Below, one piece after another: positions 55,501-64,000 of a DNA stretch of 64,000 nt. This DNA is from Vitrella brassicaformis (taxonomy: Eukaryota > Sar > Vitrellaceae). The first letter of the stretch is position 1; every line of letters starts with the position of its first letter. The stretch spans positions 215,592 through 279,591 of the forward strand of contig CDMY01000520.1 of NCBI GenBank assembly GCA_001179505.1. Direction: 5' to 3'. The notes under the pieces were generated by a model. That model did not search any database, was not told where the DNA came from, and saw only the letters and a program-made list of their open reading frames with translations. The position numbers were made by a program, and so were the translations under genes.

Positions 55501-57504
55501 GAACGGGGTGATTGCTGGGGGCATATCGATGGGGGCGCGGACGGTGATGGAGGGCGGGGCGTTTGGGAACCTGACTCGCGAGCAGGTGGAGATGTACTGC
55601 AACCAAAACCTGGTGGGGGTCTTCATCGAGTGCACCGACGAGTTCCTCACCATGGACTTCCTCGTGCCCACCACTGCTATCACACCGGTAGGTACCCCCA
55701 CGGCACGCACACAGCCACGACCACCATGATCATTCTGTCGCCTGTTCTCTTGGCCAGGACGGTGTGACGGGTCTCGAGTCGGCCTTCCAGATCCTGCACG
55801 CCATCCTGACCGACTTCAAGTTCGAGGACGACGCGCTGGCTCGCGCCAAGGGGCACTTCATCACCGAGTACGACCACTACCACCGCGACTTGGGGGCGAG
55901 GTCGGTTGGCGACCTCATCCGGCGAATGGCGTCTGACGACAGGCGGTTGCAGTACAGCACACCAGAGGAGATACGCAAGATGACACTGCCCCAGATACAG
56001 GCGGCTATCAAGTCACAGCTCACCACGGACAACATTGAGGTGGGCGACAGGGCGGGAGACGGCGGATGTGTCCATGTGCCTTGGTGCATGTGGTGTGTGT
56101 GTGTGTGTGTGAGTGAGTGAGTGCAGGTGAGCATGGTGGGTGACTTTTCCATCGACGAGATAGAGCGCCTGACGCTCACCTACCTCGGCACGGTCCCGCC
56201 GTCACAACAGGACAGCCAACACCCCATCAGGAATATACCATTCAACTTCGACCAGTGAGTGAGACCCATCCAGACACAGAGGGCGACAAGGCCATTCATT
56301 CACACCGATTCATTCGTGAATGCATGTGTGGGTCATTCAGGCCGAAGGACAAGCGTCAGGTCGATGTGCACGTGCTGGACAGCGACCAGAGGGCACTGGT
56401 GCATCTGGCGGGCTTTGGACCCAACCGATGGGGATTCCTTCCAGATGGCGCACACGTCAACGACAAAATGTATGGGCACCGCCCCCACACACAGGGGCCA
56501 CAGAACACAGAGAGAGAGACACCGCACGCCACACACCACACTGCATGGGATGTCTTTCATCTATCTATCAGTGCCAAGAGGTCCGTTCCAGGCGGCAATC
56601 TGCTTTTGTTGATCCAGCGCCCCGGCAGCGACAAGCCGTCCCGCCGCGACCACCCGGCCTTCGCGAGAGTGGCCCTGTCGATGCTCCAGGACATCATCAA
56701 CAAGCGCATGTTCTCATCGGTGAGCACACCACCCACACAAATGGGGAGAGGAGGACCTGCATGTGTCTTGCTGTGTGTGTGTGTGTATGGTGTCAGTTAA
56801 GAGAGGAGAAGCATCTGACGTATGACGCGTCGTTCGAGTTCATGAGCTACGAGTATCTGCCTGGGGGCTTCTACATGGTTACGGTGCACACCAACCCCAC
56901 CATGGCCCAACACGTCCTCAGGGAAGCGCACGCATCAGTCGAGGAACTCAAGTGCGCATCCCACGACACACACACACACACACACACACAGACCCTTCAA
57001 TCACCTTGTTTGGTGCTGTGTGTGGCATATGCAGGGGCATGCGTCGCATCCAGTCGTTCCAGGTCGAGAATGCACGTCGTCAGTTCATCCACCGGTTCGA
57101 GCAGAACATGCAGAATGCCCGCAACTGGCTCGACAACCTCTCGGGCCTGCAGCTGCAACAGCTCCCACTCAAGACCACCGCATTCATTCGAGACGCACCA
57201 AAGGTCGCCACCACCGTCCAGGCCGAAGACCTGCAGGCCATGTGAGCAATCCACTGACCCCTCGCGCACACACAGCGCAGCACGCGTGCACATGTGTCCT
57301 GCTGTCTGTCCGTCTGTGTGTCTATCTGTGTGCAGGTGGGAGGCGCTATGGGGCAACGGTGAGCATGTTTGGCGTGGTGTGGGCATCAGCGGTCCGGTGC
57401 CGACAAAGGATGAGGAGGCGAAGGAGCCCCAGGACATGCAGCTGGCACTCACGGCACCCAAGACCAGCATGGGCAGGAGAGGGTCCACCGTAATGGTCGA
57501 CTAA
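52558..57504 (+). CDS. SPP: Stromal processing peptidase (M16 metalloprotease) with bipartite plastid leader, 1214 aa
   Basis: Exons 52558-52694, 52803-52941, 53032-53118, 53261-53430, 53539-53808, 53929-54528, 54584-54716, 54797-55687, 55758-56039, 56127-56254, 56341-56469, 56572-56719, 56797-56951, 57035-57241 and 57336-57504 sum to 1215 codons. Leader: MKASLVWGVVAVLVLEGCRA is a signal peptide, then about 50 Arg/His/Pro-rich residues resemble a transit peptide. Catalytic domain: GQLANGLKYIVMP, then the inverted zinc site HLCEH (His167, Glu170, His171) in QQGMAHLCEHIAYMGS, TNAYTDFHHTVF, and the distal Glu in NKERNAVLSEAS. These match plant SPP rather than mitochondrial MPP. A second M16-like half begins near residue 670 (LRLRQLSNGIKVNIKQAAIE). 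SPP removes transit peptides from imported plastid proteins. Confidence 0.95.
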
Positions 57505-58168
57505 CGCTCATAGCGATGATATGCATTCATGCGTTGCATGAGTTTTTTGTCGCTGTGTATGCGACTGTGTGTCTGAGTGAGTGTGACTGTGTGTGTACGG
57601 CCCTGTTGGTTTGTGGATGCGTCGATAAGCCATCAGGCCATCTACTGCCGGTCTCTCTCTGTCTGTGTGTGCGACGATGAGTGCCAATCGGTGATATGAA
57701 ACCTCACACCCATCATCCATTAACTTCTAGTGGGACAGTTGAAACATGCAACCACACCACACTTGAAGGTCCAATGATCAAGCCAGTCTCTCACTACACA
57801 CAGGCAACACGCGCGGGGGCGACCACTGAGGAGACGGTCTGACATCGTGTGACTGCCTCGCTGCTTCGACATCTGTTGCTGAGAGGTTAAGATGGCCATA
57901 CTTTGCTAAGGAAATAAATCGCTAAATCTCTTGCGAGCTAGAAATGGGGGGGCGGCCAGTGCCAGTGGGGCCATTCTCCCTTCAGTCCAAGTGTACGCTA
58001 TTCGACCTGCTTCTGAGCTACGTTCCGGCAGATCCCAGGGGCAGATCAAGACCTCACACGGTACGAGCAAACAGATATGCCAGAAAGACAGCATAGATCT
58101 CTCCATCTGTCCATCCATCCGCCCATGTGGTCCTTGGTGTGGTCCAGGTGCAACTTTGAAACGAGAGT
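57505..58168. other. Intergenic region between tandem + genes
   Basis: Contains the processing-peptidase 3' UTR and the next promoter. A minus-strand frame at 57508-57720 is unsupported. Confidence 0.45.
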
Positions 58169-60902
58169 ATGGCGTCATCGGTCGCTGGCAGCGTCAACCT
58201 TGGCCGAGATCCACTTGTGCCTGGGAGACTGGAGCGTAAGAGCCGGTCATGTCCATCATTTTTTTTTTCCATCTCTCTGTCTGTTTCAGTCCCGGTAGGC
58301 ACCTTTGTTTGGTGGAAGAGGGGCCACGGCCCGTGGCAGCTGGGAGTGCGTGTGGACCTGCAGATGGAGATCGAGCTCGGTAAATACCTCAAGAAAAGGG
58401 AAAACATGCATGGCTGGTTGCTGCATCCATGGTCAGGGTTCCTGACGAACGAGCGAGCCATCGCCGAGCTCCGCGGCGACCGAGCCAGGGTCAAAGAAGG
58501 CCACGTTTGCATCTGGAGCGTCGCCGAGGGGCAGTACGCCATTTGCACGCCCACCAACATCCAGGTATGAGAGCCGGTGTCTGCGAAGCTGCCGAAACAT
58601 CGATTCCGCCTGCTGTTTTTTCGATATCTGCAGCCCTACGACTACGGCGATGAGGACGGCGACTATCGCGTATTGCAAGCAAAGAGGCGTGTGTGTGGCG
58701 CAGTGTGTGATGCAATGTATGTGTGTCCTTTTTGCAGCACTACGCCACGTCCAACAAGAACATCAGGGCCTTGGGCGCCGTGCAGTGGCTCAAGCTGATG
58801 CGCACAGACGACACGGCATCCACACAGACGCGTACGCCACGCACGAACCTACAGTCATTACAAAGACCGTGACTCAACCATCTTTCCGACGATTGCTTTT
58901 TGGATCAGTGCCCTCAGGCCTTCAGGTGCTGGATACGTACTGCGACGAGCACGCCTACATCAATGGAGTCCTGGACGGCACGGTCGAGCCCCCACCGCCC
59001 AGAATCGCCCACGAAGAGGCCGAGCAGGTGGCCACAAGTAAGAGGAGGAGGGCGGCGGTTCCCAAGGGGCAGAGCAAGAGACGCCGGAGGGCCCTGGGGC
59101 CAATCAAGGATGAGGAGCAAGATGAGGAAGAAGAGGCCGACATCGAAGATGAGCGCATGGCTGGTACCGCTGCAGCAGGCCGACGCAACCGTCGGAGTCT
59201 TGAACCCTTGTGCTGCCGCCATTCCCCACCAAGCTGCCGCCCAACAACGACCAGGGTGACATCAAGGACGAGCCCATGGACGCTGCGGCGGCATTCTCGC
59301 CAGCAGGACATCAGAGAGGGCGCAGAGGGGCCTGGGGGGCATCCAAGGACGCCTCGCCCTTCTCTCCCTTGGCATCGCCGCCAAGGGGTGCAGGCAGACG
59401 CCAGAGGGGAAGCCCTATGGCGCTGCCGTCGTTTGGGGCGGGGAAGAGGCAGGACGAAGACGATGCTGCCGCTGGGACTAAAGACGGATTTGGCGGAGGG
59501 TTGGGTATGATGGACATGGACTTCGCCAGACCCTCACGCATCAGCACCGTAAGCCCATCAGATACCGCTGCTGCTTCACTTGTGGAGGCCCTGTTCCTGA
59601 TGTGGATGTGTCTCTATCAGACGAACGAGAGTCAATGGGTGGAGTCCATCAAATACCTCAAGATCGGAGGCGGCCAACTCATGGAGTGGGCAAGAGAGAT
59701 GTGCCATGCTCATGCACGTGCATCCCGCTATATTTTGCACTTCAGGATGCTCCATCATCTGCGCCTCAAAGCCATCTTCATCCACGACACCCCCAACCAG
59801 CGAATGCCCCGCCAGCCGCCCGACGGCTCTCGGCTTGGGGGATACCTCAGGGAGATGAGAATGCAGCAGTTTGTGCCCATCGCCGAGTCGACACCCGCCC
59901 TTCCATCGCCACTCCCATCGCACGGCGTCAAGGCGCTTGAGCGCTTGATCGACGATACATGGACCGCGCCAAAGGGATGGTGGAAGGGCTGTGTCGCCAG
60001 TACGTCTACCTGCTGTTCTCGTGCGTTGTGGTGCTACTCAAGAAGAGCCGCCAGGTGGCGTTTGGGATGGGCGCGAGAAGAGGAGGTGAGCACAAGCACA
60101 CTCGTGGGAGCCGGCTTTGAATTTCCCCCTTTCTTTGCTCAGCGGCATATGACGAGCAGCCAGCAGCAGCAGCAGCAGCAGCGGCCGGTGCGGCTGAGCA
60201 GGAAACGCGGCTGCCAGAGGGGACCTCGCTGTACCTCTGGGCCTCGTGCGGGCTCAGCGTCACCGGACGAGACACTATCAGGAAGTCGCTCAGCCTGAGA
60301 GAGATCGCAGCACTGCCCCCGTCACAGGCCGACATTCAGGGTATGGGTGTGTACAGCGAGATGCGATCTGCCTTCCCCCTGGATGAACTGAGCAAAGCTG
60401 AGGCAGGAATGTTTGTCCGGAGTGTATGGGTCTTGTGTGTGTTCAGAGTGTCGCTGCAGGGCTCGGTCGTGCCTGGAGGATTTCATGTCAATCCTCTCCA
60501 GCCTCCAGCGGGACATGGACTCGACCGCCCTCTTCAGCAACGCACCCGACATGCCAGACCTCGCAGAGGCAGTACGCAAGCGCTGTTCTTTTGCCCTCTG
60601 TATTTGTCACATCCACATGATACTTTCTGCAGGAGATGTCGCCCCTGCTTTGGTCGCGCATCTCGACGCTCAAGCAGCTGATCGACAGCGCCCACAAGTT
60701 GCGCTACGAGAGGGACGCACCACAAGCTTGGGAGGAGCAGCCATCGGCGGCAGCAGCGGCTGGTGGGGCTGATGAGGAGATGGAGGGGGGCGACGAGGAC
60801 ATCTCACGCCACGCCATCCGCCACGCCACGGGCGGCAGTGAGGAGTCATCAGGAGCGACGGCAGCACTGGCAGGGGCGCTGGCACTCTTTGGAGCCGGCT
60901 GA
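58169..60902 (+). CDS. Unknown protein with PWWP-like N-terminus; two exon junctions unresolved
   Basis: Supported exons: 58169-58235, 58290-58564, 58634-58669, 58738-58831, 58909 to about 59150, 59255-59548, 59621-59700, 59746 to about 59930, about 59935-60085, 60143-60340, 60447-60571 and 60633-60902. The N-terminus has PVGTFVWWKRGHGPWQLGVR, which recalls a PWWP domain. A basic then acidic segment follows (KRRRAAVPKGQSKRRRRALG, EEQDEEEEADIEDE) with two IKDE sites that look like sumoylation motifs. Later come FARPSRIST, a helical HLRLKAIFIHDTPNQRM region, YMDRAKGMVEGLCRQYVYLL, a poly-Ala tract encoded by GCA repeats, and LREIAALPPSQADIQ. Nuclear or chromatin role is a guess. No GT-AG choice joins the frames across about 59150-59254 and 59900-59940. 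Confidence 0.6.
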
Positions 60903-61242
60903 GCGTAGTTGCAAGGGTGCGGCATTGCACACACACAGAGTGCCTGTATGAGGACGTACTCATACGTACGTATGAATGAATTGAGGTTGGTCGTACACGT
61001 GTGGCTCGCAAAGCGGGTCCATGCCATGTGCTGTTCAGTCCATTTTTGAATGTACTCGTTTGTACATGTGGCGTCTATGTATCCCTAAGCTTGCAAGCTT
61101 GGATGGGCCATGTATAATTACATTTTGTGATGGATAGATGGAGGTCAGACGGACATATGGCTGCTTCCACAATTCGTATCAAGCTGAGTCCTTATGCAAG
61201 GTGAGTCACTTGGTACATGCCACTGCAGACCTAGTTCATGTA
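60903..61242. other. Convergent intergenic region, no gene seen
   Basis: AT-richer than its surroundings, between two converging stop codons; no supported frame. Confidence 0.45.
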
Positions 61243-63474
61243 TCACACAAAACGGCGCCTCAAAAGACGGCCGCACGCTCGAATGCACCCAAAGCACGCG
61301 CAGCACCTCGCCTGATCCCCGTCGGTCTCTCCAGCTGCAGCAGCAGCAGCCTCGTGGTGATCGTCTTCGGTCAGAAACACCCAACCTGACACACAAGCCA
61401 TGACAGAAACGGCTTGACAGAGAAGGAGACAGAAAGGAGACACAAAGAGAGTGTCAAGTTGCTTCCCACCTGCGGCAGCTGGAGTGCTGTGTGTCTCTCG
61501 CCCTCTCCCCCCTCCCAAGCCCTCCTCCCTTGATGTTGTTGTCAGCGCCCGTGGCCGCACGTCTCGAGGTCGGGGCGGCACGTGCTGAATAAAGGCATGC
61601 TCCAGCGCCTCATCGGCAGATATGCGCCTCTTGGGGTCTGAAGGAGAGGAGCAAACAAAGGACGCTGTGCGTTTCATCTGTTTTGATGATCTTTCTAACC
61701 TGTAACCAGCAAGTTCTGCACAAGGTCAACGAACTCTAGTGGTGTCTTCTGCTCCAGCCGCTTGAACGTGCACATGCGCTTCTCAATGACCCGGCGCAGC
61801 ACCTCCTCGTTTCCGCCTGCATTCAACAAAGGAGTAAGAGACGTCGTGCTTTCGACTGCCGACACACCTTTAACCGGGAGCAGGCCGTCGCCCATCTTGA
61901 GCACGACACCTACACCCATGATTGCATGCAGCAGTCTTGTAGCCTGCATGGACTAGTATTGCCATTCACCGAGGCTCCACATGTCGGGCTTTTTGCCATA
62001 GTCGTTCCTCCACACCTCGGGCGGCTGGTACCGGGCGACACCAAAGCTGCACGAGAGAAAAAAAGAGGATGCAGGAGTGAGCACAGCGAAGATGCCTATT
62101 ACACTTCGTCGCTATGGATTCCAGAGTCCTCGCATTCGGTCTCCATGGCAATGCCGAAGTCCGACAAAACGATACGGCCGTCTTACGCGACGAAAAAATT
62201 GTCGACTTTGATGTCTCTGACGTATAGAGACATTGATAAAAGAACGATTGGAGCAGACATAGCCACCTGGCTTACCGGTGGACGATGTCGTTCCTGTGCA
62301 AGTGGTACACCGCGTGCACCATGTCGGCCGTCATCTCCGCCAACTCCTCCTCAGACACTTTCGAGGCGTCAAACTCGCTCAAGTCCGCAACATATCGGTC
62401 CATCACTGAATAGAACAAGTCAGAACGACAAAACAACGACTGTTTCAATGTGTCTCCCTCTCTCCACCGATGAAACACGATGAGTTGTCCCTGTAGATGT
62501 CGTGGACCTTGACGATGTTGGGGTGGCCATTGATGTCCTTCCTGCGGCGGCCGTACTGAGCGAGGTCTAGCAGCTTGAGCTCCTCGTCGACCTCTTCAGG
62601 CGTCATCGCCGAAACGATGTGCCGGCGGCCTTTGAGAAACCTGCATTCATGCAGATAGAGCTGGTGGAGTGAAACGGTGTGTGTGCTAAGGGGTAGTGCT
62701 TGTTATCTGCTCACTTGAGGCAGCAATTCGTGTCCCACCTCTCCCTCCTACTCTCGGCGTTCTTGTTGATCTTGACCACCTTCACAACCTGCAAACACAG
62801 CCAAGTGCCCACAAACGCACACACAGACAGAGCCAGCCAATCAGCCAATCAGCCAGTCAATAGCCGTGCGCGACGCCATGTCTGCTTTTGCATCTCTTCA
62901 TTGCCCCCTTACCCTCTCTGTCTTCTCCCCTCGGATGGGTCCCTCAGCTTGGCCTCGTAGACTCTTGAGAAGCCGCCTTAAGCCGCCTTCGGCCAGCTTC
63001 TTGCCCAGCTTGTACTTCTTCAAAAACTCTGACAATTCATATCAGGATGTGCATTGGTACGTTCCATTTTCCCTCCCTCCCTCCCTCCCTCCTGGCCTCC
63101 CTTTCTCCCTCCCTTTCTCCCTTCGTCTCAGCCGCTCACCGGCCCGCGCTCGGCCCCTCCCGATCAGCCGGTCCCAGCACCAGCAACGCCGTCCTCTCTC
63201 AACCCCTCCCTTCCCCTCTCTCCCCCTCCCTCCGCCCTCTCCCGCCGCCGCCGCAGCAGCGGCCGATGTTGGTGTGGTTGTGACAGGGGATGCTGCCCCT
63301 GACGTCGATGGGGCCACGGTGGCCTGGGCGGCCAGGAGGGGCGACGATGGCTCCCTCGTGCGGGTGTCTGAAAGAGGAGCAAACAATGGACTGTGTGACT
63401 CGCGTGCACTGCTGGGTGTCTGGCTGTGGTCCGCGATAAGATGGAGATCTATGGATACCTTTCGTTGGCTTCAT
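61243..63474 (-). CDS. Ser/Thr protein kinase with an in-frame TAA (possibly decayed), 12 exons
   Basis: Exons 63474-63459, 63367-63140, 63028-62913, 62788-62715, 62640-62468, 62405-62276, 62216-62103, 62046-61970, 61909-61868, 61816-61700, 61637-61470 and 61385-61243 sum to 466 triplets with all phases matching. Kinase landmarks: KYKLGKKLAEGG (glycine loop), VVKVVKINK (lysine), INGHPNIVKVHDIYRD, LHRNDIVHRDIKVDNFFVA (catalytic loop), IVLSDFGIAMETE (Mg loop), ARYQPPEVWRNDYGKKPDMW with SLG, and DPKRRISADEALEHAF. The C-terminus is Cys/Arg-rich (ARCCACFGCIRACGRLLRRR). Between NFFVA and DGRIVLSDFG a TAA (62185-62183) interrupts the frame, and a 10-bp duplication alters the glycine loop. Either a pseudogene, a readthrough gene, or one spliced so as to skip the DFG segment. 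The start exon (MKPTK) is uncertain. Confidence 0.7.
62970..62989. repeat. 10-bp tandem duplication in the kinase glycine-loop codons
   Basis: AAGCCGCCTT occurs at 62970-62979 and again at 62980-62989 (+ strand), inside the exon 63028-62913 of the kinase gene, immediately after the codons for the EGG of the glycine loop. Confidence 0.95.
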
Positions 63475-63782
63475 GTGGGCAATCGCAACAACCTGAGAGC
63501 ATCACAGACATGGAGAGGAGATGCGTATCAACACGAGTACGTTCTCGTGCCCCTCCTTCGCACCGGGCACTTCAGATCTCCCTTTCTGCGACAATGTGCG
63601 GCTCCTTCGGCGGGCAGACAAGGCGCAATTCGACACGAAACACTTGATCTGTCGAAGTCACGGCAGATCTACAGCAAGAGCCTTTGGATCTCTCACTTTA
63701 CTGCGAGACTGGCCCCCAATCGCCCCCAAGCTCGCATGAAACGCCTCTTGCGCCCCTCCGCCATTCCCTGTAGCTCATCACC

Positions 63783-64000
63783 ATGTTGGATCGGTTGACG
63801 AGCAAGGTGCATGTGGAGGAGGAGCACCACCGGTTGAAGGAGGAGCAGGTGCAGCAGTACTCCACCTTCCGCAAGCAGGCCATGAAGCTCTCCCGCACCT
63901 TCATGATGGGCGGCGCCGGCAGCTTTGCCGAGCCCTCCCACCCGCCCTCCAGACAGAGCATGGAGCCCCTCCCGCCCACCGCACTCGGCCACAGGCCCAA
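63783..64000 (+). CDS. N-terminus of an unknown protein, runs off the window
   Basis: An ATG at 63783 opens a frame with no stop up to the window end (72 codons). It begins MLDRLTSKVHVEEEHHRLKE then EQVQQYSTFRKQAMKLSRTF, an amphipathic helix of coiled-coil type, followed by a Gly/Ser/Pro-rich linker (AEPSHPPSRQSMEPLPP). The helix composition and lack of competing frames support coding. It is divergent from the kinase gene, whose start lies about 310 bp away. No family can be named from this fragment. Confidence 0.6.
   Translation, partial: MLDRLTSKVHVEEEHHRLKEEQVQQYSTFRKQAMKLSRTFMMGGAGSFAEPSHPPSRQSMEPLPPTALGHRP

Noticed and set aside
58380-58436. A 57-bp in-frame intron inside exon 2 of the PWWP-like gene
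   Set aside because: GT and AG are present and the frame would be kept, but the segment is also readable as protein; without transcripts it was left as exon.
1-64000. tRNA, rRNA or snRNA genes
   Set aside because: No cloverleaf with conserved T-loop/D-loop boxes or rRNA-like stretch was noticed by eye; a dedicated covariance search was not possible.

Overview
The window is nuclear DNA from an intron-rich, gene-dense eukaryotic microbe. No rRNA, tRNA, CRISPR or prokaryotic operon structure was seen. Most introns are 45-150 bp, GT-AG, end in a GT-rich stretch plus CAG, and often carry TCTG/CAGA tetranucleotide runs. The most telling gene is a stromal processing peptidase whose N-terminus looks like a signal peptide followed by an Arg/His-rich transit peptide, the leader type used for complex (secondary) plastids. 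With the ciliary-type and alveolate-style proteins around it, this suggests a photosynthetic alveolate such as the chromerid Vitrella brassicaformis. That assignment is inference; no search was run. Intron boundaries were placed by hand and checked for reading-phase consistency, so most models sum to an exact multiple of three.

Layout, left half. 1-0.5 kb: 3' end of a syntaxin (+). 1.1-3.3: Gln-rich unknown (-). 3.6-5.7: acid lipase (+). 5.7-8.0: convergent intergenic region with a three-copy repeat. 8.0-10.0: severin-like gelsolin (-). 11.1-13.9: unknown 570-aa protein (+). 13.9-15.6: gene-poor, purine-rich duplicated DNA. 15.6-19.2: two paralogues of an unknown family (-) flanking a small unrelated gene (-). 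19.3-20.5: unknown 339-aa protein (+). 21.2-21.5: 91-aa membrane protein (-). 21.6-23.4: class I/II aminotransferase (+). 24.0-25.4: tail-anchored thioredoxin-fold protein without a CxxC (+). 25.7-26.2: RIIAD1-like protein (-). 26.3-30.0: tandem-GAF protein (-). 30.1-32.0: coiled-coil protein (+).

Layout, right half. 32.4-34.2: AIDA homologue (-). 35.3-36.4: gamma-glutamylcyclotransferase-like protein (-). 36.7-39.6: ubiquitin-specific protease (+). 41.1-42.7: ABHD/YheT hydrolase (-). 43.0-45.2: CAP10/GT90-like glycosyltransferase (+). 45.7-52.3: 34-exon MAP3K-epsilon/Cdc7-type kinase with ARM-like tail (-). 52.6-57.5: stromal processing peptidase (+). 58.2-60.9: PWWP-like unknown (+). 61.2-63.5: protein kinase with an in-frame stop (-). 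63.8-64.0: start of a further gene (+).

Genes alternate strand freely. Many are head-to-head pairs with 100-300 bp between start codons, implying shared bidirectional promoters; convergent gaps carry the repeats. There is no obvious pathway cluster, but membrane traffic, protein turnover and targeting, and signalling are well represented. The most unusual observations are: the kinase with a TAA between its HRD and DFG motifs and a 10-bp duplication in its glycine loop; a paralogue whose two apparent frameshifts are exactly removable as introns; introns that seem to need GA or GC donors; and a tandem repeat read in two frames to make a candidate secreted peptide.
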